64,000 nucleotides of DNA, taken from the NCBI RefSeq assembly GCF_022458865.1, contig NZ_JAJNMU010000030.1:1-64000 (forward strand), given 5' to 3'. Of the stretch, positions 53,408-63,186 are shown piece by piece. The DNA is from Paenibacillus periandrae (GTDB lineage: Bacteria > Bacillota > Bacilli > Paenibacillales > NBRC-103111). Under the pieces are notes generated by a model. That model saw nothing but the letters and a program-made list of their open reading frames with translations. It was not told where the DNA came from and ran no database searches. A program made the position numbers and the translations under genes. Every line of letters begins with the position of its first letter. The first letter of the stretch is position 1.

Positions 53408-54856
53408 ATGGGCGAACCTAATATTTTATGGATTTGCACAGATCAGCAGCGTTATGACACCTTGGGCTGTTACGGAAATTCATTCGTTAAGACTCCCAAT
53501 ATTGATCGCCTTGCACAAAACGGCGTATTGTTCGAAAATGCCTTCTGTCAGGCAACGGTCTGCACACCAAGCCGAGCCAGTTTTTTGACCGGTCGTTATC
53601 CGCGCACAACCCGCTGTCGGCAAAATGGACAAAACATTCCGGAGGACGAAATACTTGTCACACGGCTGCTTGCAGACGCAGGTTATGTGGGCGGTCTGTC
53701 AGGCAAGCTTCACTTATCTGCTTGCAATCCAAGCGTCATGCATGGAACAGAGCGCAGAATAGCAGATGGCTACTCGCAATTTCACTGGTCCCATCATCCG
53801 GACGATCACTGGCCAACCAATGAATATATTCAATGGCTGCGCGCCAAAGGTAAGACCTACCAACCGGTGCAAACAGACAGAAGCCGTTATGTCGAGATAG
53901 GTCCCGATGCAGAAGACCATCAAACGACCTGGTGTGCAGAGATGGCGGTCCAGTTTATTGAAGCGAATCAATCCTACGAGCAGCCCTGGTTTTTTTCTGT
54001 CAATATGTTTGACCCGCATCACCCGTTTAATCCTCCTCGGGTCTATCTTGAGCGATATTTGCAAAAGCTGGATGAAATTCCGCTGCCTAATTATGAAAAA
54101 GGTGAGCTGGAGGAAAAGACATACTTCCAACAGTTTGACCACAACGGGGCTTATGGGAATGAAAGATTGCTGCCCTTCTCCCAGATGAACGAGCAGGATC
54201 ACCGCATGCTAAAGGCTGCTTATTGGGCGATGATCGATTTGATCGATGAGCAGGTTGGCCGAATGCTGGAGGCGTTGGAACGCACTGGACAGCTGGAGAA
54301 CACGATAGTCATCTTTATGTCGGACCATGGCGAGTTGCTGGGTGACCATGGTGTTTATTTGAAGGGTCCATTTTTCTATGAGTCGTCGATTCATGTTCCA
54401 TTGATCGTATCTTGGCCCGGTCATTTTCAATCGGGAGTACGCAGTTCTGAGCTTGTTGAGCTTGTTGATGTGCCTCCTACTCTTTTGGAAGCAGCAGGCT
54501 TGCGCATTCATCCCGGTATGCAGGGGAAGTCACTTATGCAGTTGCTTACTGCAGAAGCAGTAGATTCCAAATTATCGCATCGCAGCGATATTTACTGTGA
54601 GCATTATAACGCTAGTGCGAAACAGAATGGTATCGGAGGCTTTGCTACTATGGTGCGAACCGACCGGTATAAGCTGGTATCTTATCACCGCCGTCATGAA
54701 GAGGAGCTGTATGACCTCCTGGAGGATCCGAATGAAAGGCGTAATTTATGGATGGATGAAAGCTACTCGTCAGTTAAGCTGGACATGATGAAACGATTAT
54801 GTGACCGAATGGCTGAAACCGTGGATCCGCTACCGGAACGATTGGCTGTATGGTAG
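53408..54856 (+). CDS. Type I sulfatase of the sugar-import operon
   Basis: A 482-residue sulfatase. NILWICTDQQRYDTLGCYG supplies metal ligands, and Cys52 in C-T-P-S-R-A-S-F-L-T-G-R is the formylglycine precursor. IFMSDHGELLGDHG near residue 308 and the C-terminal LYDLLEDPNERRNLW are typical of choline-sulfatase/heparan-sulfatase-type enzymes. There is no signal peptide, so it works inside the cell, likely on sulfated oligosaccharides brought in by the importer encoded next. CGGAGGGCTTAAG precedes the ATG. Confidence 0.9.
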   Translation: MGEPNILWICTDQQRYDTLGCYGNSFVKTPNIDRLAQNGVLFENAFCQATVCTPSRASFLTGRYPRTTRCRQNGQNIPEDEILVTRLLADAGYVGGLSGKLHLSACNPSVMHGTERRIADGYSQFHWSHHPDDHWPTNEYIQWLRAKGKTYQPVQTDRSRYVEIGPDAEDHQTTWCAEMAVQFIEANQSYEQPWFFSVNMFDPHHPFNPPRVYLERYLQKLDEIPLPNYEKGELEEKTYFQQFDHNGAYGNERLLPFSQMNEQDHRMLKAAYWAMIDLIDEQVGRMLEALERTGQLENTIVIFMSDHGELLGDHGVYLKGPFFYESSIHVPLIVSWPGHFQSGVRSSELVELVDVPPTLLEAAGLRIHPGMQGKSLMQLLTAEAVDSKLSHRSDIYCEHYNASAKQNGIGGFATMVRTDRYKLVSYHRRHEEELYDLLEDPNERRNLWMDESYSSVKLDMMKRLCDRMAETVDPLPERLAVW

Positions 54857-54896
54857 TAATGGCGCAAGAATTCAGGTCCGTATTAACAATAAACGG

Positions 54897-55841
54897 ATGA
54901 CATCTGCTCAGGAGGTGGTCACTACGAATAAAAATCGAATTTCACGCCAGCTACTGAAGGGATGGCAGTTATACTTATTGCTGATACTTCCACTCCTTTA
55001 TCTGGCTTTATTTCGCTATGCACCGATGTATGGGGCTCAAATTGCTTTTAAGAACTATTCGATAACCAAGGGCATTATGGAAAGTCCATGGGTAGGCATT
55101 GCTAATTTTTCTCGTTTTTTTAACTCGTATGACTTTTGGCGAATTTTAACCAACACGCTGCTGCTAAGCTTGTATCATTTGCTGGCTACCTTTCTTTTTC
55201 CAATTTTACTAGCGCTGGGCCTCAATTATATCCATCATGTCCGGTTTCGCAAAACCTTACAACTCGTCACATATGCACCGCATTTTATTTCGGTTGTTGT
55301 CATGGTGGGACTCATTCTACAGTTTCTTTCTCCACGTATCGGGCCGCTCGCTTCGTTAAGCGAGTGGTTAGGCTTCACAATGCCCAATGTAATGGGTGAC
55401 CCGGACTGGTTCAAATCGGTCTACGTATGGTCGGATGTTTGGCAGCATACGGGCTTTTCCTGCATTATCTTCCTTGCCGCTTTGGCTGGCATCGACCCGG
55501 CTCTGCATGAGGCTGCGCTGATGGATGGGGCGTCCAAGGTAAGAAGGATGTGGCACATCGATCTCCCGGGCATTATGCCGATTGCGATTATTATGCTGAT
55601 CCTGAATGTGGGCCATATATTTGATCTGGGGTTTGAAAAGGTTCTACTTATGCAAAACCCGCTGAATACAAGAACCTCGGAAATTATCGACACCTATGTA
55701 TATAACGTCGGGCTGAAGTCGGCGGTACCCAATTTTTCCTATGCTTCGGCCATCGGATTATTTAAAAATGTGATCGCGTTTATTCTGGTCATGTCCGTTA
55801 ACCAGCTATCCAAAAAATTTGGCCAGTCTAGCCTTTGGTAA
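54897..55841 (+). CDS. ABC sugar permease, LplB type
   Basis: An integral membrane permease with six transmembrane segments and the EAA-loop (EAALMDGASKVRRMWHIDLPG), of the LplB/YteP family used in Paenibacillus for oligosaccharides. WQLYLLLILPLLYLALFRYAPMYG is the usual first segment. Start choice is awkward. An ATG at 54897 gives 314 residues but has no good ribosome binding site, while AGGAGG at 54911 is ideally placed for a codon at 54924, which is ACG. The gene follows the sulfatase by 40 bases or less. Confidence 0.85.
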   Translation: MTSAQEVVTTNKNRISRQLLKGWQLYLLLILPLLYLALFRYAPMYGAQIAFKNYSITKGIMESPWVGIANFSRFFNSYDFWRILTNTLLLSLYHLLATFLFPILLALGLNYIHHVRFRKTLQLVTYAPHFISVVVMVGLILQFLSPRIGPLASLSEWLGFTMPNVMGDPDWFKSVYVWSDVWQHTGFSCIIFLAALAGIDPALHEAALMDGASKVRRMWHIDLPGIMPIAIIMLILNVGHIFDLGFEKVLLMQNPLNTRTSEIIDTYVYNVGLKSAVPNFSYASAIGLFKNVIAFILVMSVNQLSKKFGQSSLW

Positions 55842-55856
55842 CAGGAGGAATGGAAC

Positions 55857-56753
55857 ATGGAATCGTCGTTTTTAAGAGAATCAAGGGGTGACCGTTGGTT
55901 TAATATCATTAACTATACGTTTATGGCCTTGCTCCTGATTATCGTGTTATACCCTGTAATATTTGTGGTAAGCTCTTCATTCAGCAATAAAGATGCTGTC
56001 TCTGCAGGGCAGGTGCTGCTGTGGCCGGTTGGATTTAGTCTTGAAGGCTATCAAGCCGTATTTCGCGATCCAGCAGTGCTGAGATCCATAGCGGTTTCAA
56101 TCGGCTATACGGTTGCCGGTACGTTAATTAATGTGACTCTGACGATTATGGCAGCATATCCGTTATCGCGTCGGGATTTATGGGGGCGAAACTGGCTGAT
56201 GGGTTTGTTCGCCTTTACGATGTTTTTCAGCGGAGGGCTAATTCCAACGTACTTACTCGTCAAAAATCTGGATTTGCTCAATACACCTTGGGCGCTTCTG
56301 CTGCCTACTGCTCTGAGCATTTGGAATATGGTGATTACCCGGACTTACTTTATGGCGACCATTCCCGATGAGCTTCTGGAAGCGGGACAAATCGATGGTT
56401 GTAACGATCTCATTTTCTTATGGAAGATCGTGCTTCCGCTTTCCGGTCCGATTACCGCAGTGATTGCATTATATTATGGGGTGGAGCATTGGAATCAATA
56501 CTTCAATGCGTTGCTTTACTTAAAGGAGCCGAAGCTTTATCCGCTCCAACTGGTGCTTCGGGAAATTCTGATTCGGAGCCAGATGAGCTCTGAAATGATG
56601 GGGGATTCGGCCCAAATGGCAGAACAGGCCGGTCTTGCAAATCTGCTTAAATATTCATTAATTGTAGTAGCTACTGCGCCCTTAATGCTGGTTTACCCTT
56701 ATGTGCAGCGGTTTTTCGTTAGAGGCGTAATGATTGGGGCTTTAAAAGGATAA
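55857..56753 (+). CDS. ABC sugar permease, LplC/YcjP type
   Basis: A 298-residue permease with six transmembrane segments and the EAA-loop GQIDGCNDLIFLWKIVLPLSGP. AGGAGGAATGGAAC precedes the ATG, 15 bases after the first permease gene. The two form the membrane channel of the importer; the ATPase (MsmX-type, usually shared) is not encoded here. Confidence 0.92.
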   Translation: MESSFLRESRGDRWFNIINYTFMALLLIIVLYPVIFVVSSSFSNKDAVSAGQVLLWPVGFSLEGYQAVFRDPAVLRSIAVSIGYTVAGTLINVTLTIMAAYPLSRRDLWGRNWLMGLFAFTMFFSGGLIPTYLLVKNLDLLNTPWALLLPTALSIWNMVITRTYFMATIPDELLEAGQIDGCNDLIFLWKIVLPLSGPITAVIALYYGVEHWNQYFNALLYLKEPKLYPLQLVLREILIRSQMSSEMMGDSAQMAEQAGLANLLKYSLIVVATAPLMLVYPYVQRFFVRGVMIGALKG

Positions 56754-56778
56754 TGAACTTTACAAGGAGGGTCTTACT

Positions 56779-58419
56779 ATGAATAAATGGACTACAATAA
56801 CAATGGCAGCGTTGCTGCTGGCAGCAGGCTGCAGCGATGGCAAAGAGCAAGGAGCTACGAAGAAAGACCTGCCCGCAGTAGCCGAGGGACCAAGCACAGA
56901 GGCAGGCACTTTTCCATTGGTCAAGGATAAAATAACACTTAAAGTACTTGCTGTAAAAAATCCGAGTGTGCAGGATTATAGTACCAATGAGTTTACGAAA
57001 TGGTATGAGGAGAAGACGAACGTCAAGATCGAATGGCAATTTGCGACTCCGCAGGATCGTCAGGAAAAGCTGAATCTGGTGCTGGCCACCAATGATTTGC
57101 CGGATATGATCATTGGCTTCGGCGTTTCTCCCGCCCAACAAATGGTTTACGGGCAGCAAGGCTTGTTCATCGCACTGAACAATTTGATCGATAAGTATGG
57201 TGTGGAAACGAAAAAAACTCTGGAAAAGTACCCGGAAATCAAGCAAGCGACGACTGCTCCCAACGGCAATATATATTCACTCAGCAGTATCGACCGTAAC
57301 CCGCATACGATGCTTCAACAAAAAATGTGGATTAATACCGAGTGGTTAAAGAAGCTGAATCTGGACATGCCAACAACGACGGATGAGTTCGAAAAGGTGC
57401 TAAAAGCATTTAAGGAAAAAGATCCAAACGGTAATGGAAAAGCGGACGAAATTCCTATGATTGGAGGGGTCCAGGAGAAGCTGACTGGATTGGACAGCTT
57501 CTTAATGAACTCGTTTATTTTGAATGATTTGAATGCAGACCAGCTAATTTTCGATGATAAAGGCAGTATAGAAGTTAATTTCAATAAGCCGGGCTTTAAG
57601 AAAGGTCTGCAATATTTAAATAAGCTATACGCCCAAGGATTGATAGCCCCGGAATCTTTTACGCAAAATAATGATCAAATGAAATCGCTCGTGGAAAATG
57701 GTGATGCAAGGGTCGGTGTCATATCCTCCTTCATCCCGCAGGTATTCTCTAATATTACCGGCAAGCGGTGGCTGGATTATAAAACCGTTCCCCCGCTTAA
57801 GGGCCCGGACGGCTTGCAGCAGACCCCATATCGTTATTATTCTGTCAATGGGGGCAATCTGTTAATTACGAATGCGTCCAAAAATCCGGAGGTTGCGTTT
57901 CGTTGGGCAGATGCGCTGTATAACTATGATATCAGTATGAGTGGAAATATCGGAACGGAGGGAATTGGCTGGCGGAAGCCAACAACTGATGAGCTCGGTC
58001 TGAATGGCAAACCGGCCAATTGGGTGCGGCTGCTGGCTTCCGGTACGCTGCAGAATAACAACTGGGCGCAAACAACATCTTACCATTTCTCGCGGGAAAT
58101 GTTTGAAGGGCTTGCTGCTGGGCCGAATGAGGTGCCCCGTGTTTTGTACGAGGAGACACAAAAGAACTACGAGCCTTACAAAACGAAGCAGGAGCAAAGT
58201 GTACCTCCGGTGTTCTTCGATGACGCACAATCCTCAGAGCTCAGTGATTTGCAAAAAACGATCAAGGATTACGTGAAGGAAATGACTACCCGCTTCATCA
58301 TTGGAGATGCATCCATTGATAAGGAGTGGGATAAGTATATACAAACATTGGATGGTATGAATTTGAAACGTTATCTTCAAATTTATAACGAGGGCTACAA
58401 AGCGCAGTATAAAAAGTAA
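56779..58419 (+). CDS. ABC sugar-binding lipoprotein (extracellular solute-binding, LplA-like)
   Basis: A 546-residue lipoprotein. The lipobox L-L-A-A-G-C-S-D is at residues 14-21. The large type I solute-binding fold is typical of the YtcQ/LplA family found with LplB/LplC permeases. A calcium-loop-like D-P-N-G-N-G-K-A-D-E lies near residue 215. AAGGAGGGTC precedes the ATG. It delivers oligosaccharides to the two permeases; with the sulfatase the likely substrates are sulfated glycans. Confidence 0.92.
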   Translation: MNKWTTITMAALLLAAGCSDGKEQGATKKDLPAVAEGPSTEAGTFPLVKDKITLKVLAVKNPSVQDYSTNEFTKWYEEKTNVKIEWQFATPQDRQEKLNLVLATNDLPDMIIGFGVSPAQQMVYGQQGLFIALNNLIDKYGVETKKTLEKYPEIKQATTAPNGNIYSLSSIDRNPHTMLQQKMWINTEWLKKLNLDMPTTTDEFEKVLKAFKEKDPNGNGKADEIPMIGGVQEKLTGLDSFLMNSFILNDLNADQLIFDDKGSIEVNFNKPGFKKGLQYLNKLYAQGLIAPESFTQNNDQMKSLVENGDARVGVISSFIPQVFSNITGKRWLDYKTVPPLKGPDGLQQTPYRYYSVNGGNLLITNASKNPEVAFRWADALYNYDISMSGNIGTEGIGWRKPTTDELGLNGKPANWVRLLASGTLQNNNWAQTTSYHFSREMFEGLAAGPNEVPRVLYEETQKNYEPYKTKQEQSVPPVFFDDAQSSELSDLQKTIKDYVKEMTTRFIIGDASIDKEWDKYIQTLDGMNLKRYLQIYNEGYKAQYKK

Positions 58420-58451
58420 TGCGTGAAGCTCGTAAAATCCGAAGAAAATCG

Positions 58452-58495
58452 CAAACGGCTCTTTCGCAAACAATGCGAACAGAGCCGTTTTTTTC
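58452..58495 (+). terminator. Terminator of the sulfatase/importer operon
   Basis: AACGGCTCTTTCGCA and TGCGAACAGAGCCGTT pair around AACAA, followed by TTTTTTC. Confidence 0.85.
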
Positions 58496-58649
58496 ACTGT
58501 TTCACGGAAGAGAGACTCCCCCTAATCAACGAAATTAAAATAAAGAAGTCTAGTTTTATATACTAAATTTAATATATAAATTTGAAAATAACCTAAGTAT
58601 AATAAACACACATCTATAACATGGTATAAAGAAAAGGAGGCATTACACA

Positions 58650-59444
58650 ATGATTACCACTAAAAAAGTGCGAAGTCTTTCTGCGGTAACAGCTCCCTAC
58701 GTATTTATTGGCCCATCCATGATTTTTATCATTGTTTTATCTATATTCCCAATTCTTTACTCATTGTATTTAAGTTTTTTGAGCTACAACTTATCCATGC
58801 CGGCTACTACAATCAAATTCAATGGGCTTAACAACTACATGTATATGTTGACCAATAAAACGTTCTTAGGGTCTATTGCATGGACGTTGAGTTTTTCGAT
58901 CATGGTTGTAGCTTTAAATGTCATCCTTGGAATGTCCTTGGCACTTCTATTGAATAGTTCGTTGATGGAACGCACTTCCAATTTATTTAAAACCGCTTTC
59001 ATTTTGCCTATGATGCTGGCACACGTTGTCTCTGCAACGATATGGAAGCTGATGTTCTCACCAGTTTATGGTATTCTAAATAACATACTAATGATGTTGG
59101 GTTATAACAAAGTAAATTGGACAGCCGATACCGATAATGCGAGATTCGCGATTATTCTTGTGGAGCTATGGGGCTCTACTCCATTTTGTATGCTTATCTT
59201 TTTAGCCGCTTTGAAAACGGTACCAAAGGAATTGTATGAATCTGCACTCATTGACGGAGCAAACCGGATCAGGACTTTCTTCGGCATAACACTCCCATTG
59301 ATTAGAAACTTTCTGGCTTTGGTGGTTTCGATTCGGATAATGGATTCCCTAAGAATGTTCGATATTGTCTACACCTTGACTAATGGGGGCCCAGGAGATG
59401 ATACCGAAACCATAGGAACAACCATTTACGAAGGTGGTACCTAA
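58650..59444 (+). pseudogene. ABC permease (UgpA/MalF type), 3'-truncated
   Basis: The protein has five transmembrane segments and the EAA loop (ESALIDGANRIRTFFGITLPL) followed by SLRMFDIVYTLTNGGPGDDTETI, but it stops after E-G-G-T where the last membrane segment should follow. At 59427-59440 the sequence passes into the reverse strand of an ABC ATPase gene, sharing TACGAAGGTGG at the join. The full gene would be about 30-40 residues longer. AAAGGAGGCATTACAC precedes the ATG. Its family handles glycerol-3-phosphate or sugars. Confidence 0.8.
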
Positions 59445-59745
59445 TTTCTTGTGCAGCTCGATCAATTCAATGCGCATCTGCCCTCTGAGCTTGGCATCCA
59501 GATTAGACAATGGCTCATCCATCAAAAACACGGTAGGCTTCTTGACCATGGCACGTGCCAATGCGACACGCTGGCATTGTCCGCCGGATAAGGTGGACGG
59601 TTTACGGTCAAGGTAGTTATTCAAACCAACCGTAGCACTGATACTCTCCACGAGTTGGTCCTCGTTAATCGCCATACCACCCTGCATTTCCCATGGGTCC
59701 GTCGGTTTACTTAGCAGAACGTTTTCTCCTTCTATTGTCTGGCCG
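59430..59745 (-). pseudogene. Inverted fragment of an ABC-transporter ATPase (UgpC/MsmK type)
   Basis: On the minus strand an open frame encodes the middle of a sugar ABC ATPase: LDRKPSTLSGGQCQRVALARAM (signature) and VFLMDEPLSNLDAKLRGQM (Walker B and D-loop), ending at HKKLGTTFV. The Walker A part and the C-terminal half are absent. It lies head to tail inside a plus-strand operon, so a segment has been inverted and trimmed on both sides. Confidence 0.85.
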
Positions 59746-60319
59746 AACGGCTGCCGGGTTCATCGACTTGGAAGCTCCACTTGTGGACAATGTCATCCAT
59801 ACGGCCCGAGCCTTGGGAAAACGCATGGAGCATATGACCGTAATGATCCAATATCGCGAACGGCATCAGCAGGCGATTGAAGCGGTTCGTGCAACAGGAG
59901 CGAGAGTTCGGCTGTTTGACGACGGTGATGTAACCTGCGCGATTGCTGCGGCAATCGAAAGCAGCGGGATCGATTTGTTCTATGGAATCGGGGGAGCACC
60001 GGAAGGCGTTATTTCCGCGGTTGCTATTCAATGCCTTGGCGGTGAAATGCAAGCGAGGCTGCTCCCGGCTACAACTTTTGAGCATGAGCGTTGTGTCGGC
60101 ATGGGACTTAGCGATCCGAATCGAGTGCTGACACTAAGAGATATGGTTGCGTCCGACGAATGTATATTTGCCGCTACTGGAACTACACCGGGCTTGTTAT
60201 TGAATGGGATAACTACAGAGTCAGGATTAGGAGCGGTTACTCACTCGTTATTAACCAATGGTCAACCGAATGCAGTTCATTTTATTCGTACGGTCCATTC
60301 GTCAAGAGAAGTAGGGTGA
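59735..60319 (+). pseudogene. GlpX-type class II fructose-1,6-bisphosphatase, N-terminus missing
   Basis: From AAGFIDLEAPLVDNV onward the frame matches the second half of GlpX: GARVRLFDDGDV, YGIGGAPEGVISA, CLGGEMQARL and FAATGTTPGLLLNG, to a normal C-terminus. The first 120 or so residues with the metal site are gone, replaced by the inverted ATPase piece. Not functional as a phosphatase. GlpX often sits in glycerol operons, which fits the neighbours. Confidence 0.85.
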
Positions 60320-60384
60320 AGGAACAGGGGTGTGGCTGGCAATGAAAAATATAGGTTCAGGCTTAGAAGGAAGGGTAGTTATCT

Positions 60385-61207
60385 ATGAGTGGAATTCGCA
60401 TGATAGTCAGTGATTTGGACGGAACGCTGCTGTCTGAGGACAACAGATTAACTGACACGGTTAAAAGATGCCATCAATCGATTTCGATTAGCCAGGGGGC
60501 TGTTTACAATCGCTACCGGCCGTTTCGGTCCAAGCACCGAAAGTATAATCAAACAGCTGAATATTGATATTCCTTTTATTTTATGCAATGGAGGTGTGCT
60601 GGCCAATCAGGATCGTGTATTAGAGATGGAGATGATTACCCTGGAAGAGACTTCATCTTTTTTATTGGAATGTGACCAGCTCGGGGCGACTGTAATGCTG
60701 TTTCGAGAGGATGGACTTCATGCGATCCGGCGTTCGCCGCAATTGGAATTATTTGAACAAAAAGAGGAAGTTCGCAGTTCTTTAATACATGCGTTTGCTG
60801 ACGATTGGCTTACCACTCCTGTCCAGAAGGTCGTTATGGTCGGAGATGTGAAGCAGATAAAGGAAATCTGGCAAACGAAACAAAGCAGCTTTCGCAAGCA
60901 ATACGTCACTACACAGTCTGAGGATGATTTATTTGAAATTCTACCGCCCTTTCAAAGCAAGGGTACGACTCTGAAAAAACTGATGGCCTTGATGAATTTA
61001 GAACCGCGGGAGGTCATGAGTATCGGCAACCAAATGAATGATCTGGATATGCTTGAAAGCTCCGGAATTGGCGTAGCTGTAGCCAACAGTCACCCCGAGC
61101 TTAAAAAGAAGGCTTCCTATGTGTGCAGCAAAAGCTATGGTGAAGGCGTAGTGGAAGCAATGGAACGATTTGTATTCAATTCAACGATTGTACGGAGGGA
61201 TGCATAA
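60385..61207 (+). pseudogene. HAD-superfamily (Cof-type) phosphatase, frameshifted
   Basis: Starts with the DxD motif in MIVSDLDGTLL. A +1 in the run of A at 60463-60466 breaks the frame; removing one A restores KDAINRFRLARGLF-type sequence through to the downstream frame, which continues with FILCNGGVLANQ and ends with the Cof signature (KSKGTTLKKLM, SIGNQMNDLDML) at 61207. AAGGAAGG-like sequence precedes the ATG. Sugar-phosphate phosphatase in family terms. Confidence 0.82.
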
Positions 61208-61910
61208 TGAAAGTAAAAGGTATCGCACACAGAGGCTGCCCTGGCCGTTATCCTGAAAATACGTTGATTTCTTTTCAGGAGGCAGTGAAGCTCTCTTATT
61301 CATATCTGGAGCTGGATGTTCAGCTTAGCAAGGATGGCGTCCCCGTGATAATCACGATACATCAGTGGACCGCATGACGAACGGGAAAGGGCAGGTAAAG
61401 GATTTGACCTTGGCCGAGCTCAAGGAACTGCGGATAGGGGGTACCGAGCAAATTCCTATTCTGGAAGAGGCTTTGACTTTGCTGAGAGATCAACTAATCA
61501 TTGACATTGAACTAAAACAGATGGGAAATCTGTATCCTGGATTAGAAGAAAAGGCATTGACTATGGTAAAAGAGATGAGGATGTTGGATCAGGTGTTTTT
61601 TTCATCCTTCGATCACTATTCCATGGTGAAGCTAAGACAGTTGGAGCCTAAGGCTGAAATTGGGTTGATCAATCATAGTGCCAGTCCGGCCTTATTTCCG
61701 CTCCTAAAAGAGCTGAATGCCCGATATTTGTCGATTAATTTGGACTATGTCACCCCTGAACTGATTCAACGCTGTGAAGAGGAAAATATAATCTTTATCC
61801 CTTATCCGGTGGACCGGGAGGAGGATATGCAGGCTATGCTCCGCTATCCGTCAGTACTCATTTGCACGAATGAGCTGGAAAGATGGGCATCTATATCGTC
61901 AGCGGGTTAA
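61207..61910 (+). pseudogene. Glycerophosphodiester phosphodiesterase, frameshifted
   Basis: An ATG overlapping the end of the HAD gene opens with IAHRGCPGRYPENTLISF, where His and Arg-Gly define GDPD enzymes, and LELDVQLSKDGVPVI gives the catalytic Glu/Asp. One base is missing near 61352: adding a C restores V-I-I-H-D-T-S-V-D-R-M, the second catalytic His. The rest runs in the other frame with IDIELKQ and FFSSFDHYSM to 61910. GDPD releases glycerol-3-phosphate from deacylated phospholipids, matching the Ugp-type transporter remains. Confidence 0.85.
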
Positions 61911-61971
61911 TAACGCTTATATGTTCGGTTCGGGGAACAACACATTTCTATAGCAATCTCTTGAAGATGCG

Positions 61972-62013
61972 GCTACCTCTTAGTTTTACTTTGAGGTGGC
62001 TTTATTTTATTAC
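61972..62013 (+). terminator. Terminator after the decayed glycerol-phosphate locus
   Basis: GCTACCTC and GAGGTGGC form a stem with a loop of about 12 bases, followed by TTTATTTTATT. The rest of 61911-62130 has no gene. Confidence 0.65.
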
Positions 62014-62119
62014 GTGCTACAAAGCGAATGAAACGGAGGAGACGCCGGTGTGGATTTATTTGTGAAGGGACCACTACCTTGATTTTCTGTAAAGCATAGT
62101 TCTCAGCACCAATATTTGG

Positions 62120-62125
62120 TATAAT
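62120..62125 (+). promoter_or_regulatory. Extended -10 element just before a start codon
   Basis: TGGTATAAT is an extended -10 (TG-N-TATAAT). The TATAAT ends at 62125, five bases before the ATG at 62131, so transcription would start at or within a base or two of the start codon. No ribosome binding site fits between. Confidence 0.55.
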
Positions 62126-62130
62126 CAGAA

Positions 62131-62979
62131 ATGACAGATTTCGAGCAAATTCTTCAGCCGATGGATCAAATTTGGGGTTGCTTATTCATGTGGACTTTTA
62201 TGATTTTTATGAGCTTTATGGCATTTCTAGCTTGCTTAATAGGGAGTATTGTCTCAACTTTCCAAAAGAATAGTTTACATACAAAATACTTTATTCTTAC
62301 GGGATCTTTATTCATATTGTTCATCGTATTAATAATCGAATCCCCAGAATCCAGTACAGACTCTAACATTGTTGCTTCTGTCGCCCCAGCTATTGCTTCA
62401 GGCAAAGCTGAATTGGATACCGCCACCAAGAGTACTAGTGCCGAGAAATCCCAAGCTAAGCTGAAATCAGAAACTGAAGCCAAGAAAAAAGCGAAGCAAA
62501 AGAACAGTAATCTACCAGAATCACTGGGAATGTATCCTGAACAATTCCAAGTCGTCTTTAATCATATCGCGGGTAAGTTTCAGCCCGTCTTTAATATTGA
62601 CTCCATAAATGTTGAAGAAGGCAACGCCGTGAATGCATTCTCTTACATGCTGAAAGATGAACTGGGTATTATAGGCTTGATAAACAAGGATGACGGCAAC
62701 CTGCAAAGCCTGGCAATAGCAGGGAAGGAAGACGGGAGCAAAGATGCAACTAAAGCGTTGGCTACAGCCTTTCAAGTACTCATTAGAGCTACGAATGTAA
62801 CCTTGTCTTCTAAAGAAATAAGTGCTTTAATGGAAGAACTGGGTATATTGGATGGTAATGTTAAAAAAATGAATAAATCAATAATCCTAAATGGATTAAG
62901 ATATTCTACAGGTTATACTGAGAAATTCGGCGTGTCTCTTATGATTAGTAATGCAAATGATGCTAATTATGCAAGATGA
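62131..62979 (+). CDS. Membrane-anchored protein of unknown function, possibly leaderless mRNA
   Basis: A 282-residue protein. Two transmembrane segments (residues about 17-38 and 50-70) are followed by a Ser/Ala/Lys-rich linker (about 85-130) and a soluble domain of 150 residues outside the membrane. No family is recognised. No ribosome binding site precedes the ATG, which sits right after a TATAAT; alternatively a later start (ATG 62161) would drop part of the first segment. A hairpin with T-run at 63081-63121 ends the unit. Confidence 0.6.
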   Translation: MTDFEQILQPMDQIWGCLFMWTFMIFMSFMAFLACLIGSIVSTFQKNSLHTKYFILTGSLFILFIVLIIESPESSTDSNIVASVAPAIASGKAELDTATKSTSAEKSQAKLKSETEAKKKAKQKNSNLPESLGMYPEQFQVVFNHIAGKFQPVFNIDSINVEEGNAVNAFSYMLKDELGIIGLINKDDGNLQSLAIAGKEDGSKDATKALATAFQVLIRATNVTLSSKEISALMEELGILDGNVKKMNKSIILNGLRYSTGYTEKFGVSLMISNANDANYAR

Positions 62980-63080
62980 GTAAAAGATCAAACTCATCCT
63001 AATTAAAATTATTGAATCTTCTTACTTCAATGTAACAAGAGCTACTTCTTCGGATTTATAAAATAGAAGTATGCGTCAAG

Positions 63081-63121
63081 TAGTCCCACAAGCGCCTGTC
63101 GCATGTCATGAGGACTTTTTG
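63081..63121 (+). terminator. Probable terminator
   Basis: AGTCC and GGACT flank a long loop and are followed by TTTTT. Confidence 0.45.
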
Positions 63122-63143
63122 ACGATTACTATTTAGTTGATTT

Positions 63144-63185
63144 AAAGAGATCCCTTGCCTTTTTGTGAGGGATCTCTTTATTTTA
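63144..63185 (+). terminator. Strong hairpin terminator at the junction with an RHS fragment
   Basis: AAAGAGATCCCT and AGGGATCTCTTT pair over 12 bases, followed by ATTTT. The RHS-like reading frame begins immediately after it, so the terminator belonged to another gene and marks a recombination point. Confidence 0.8.
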
Positions 63186-63186
63186 C

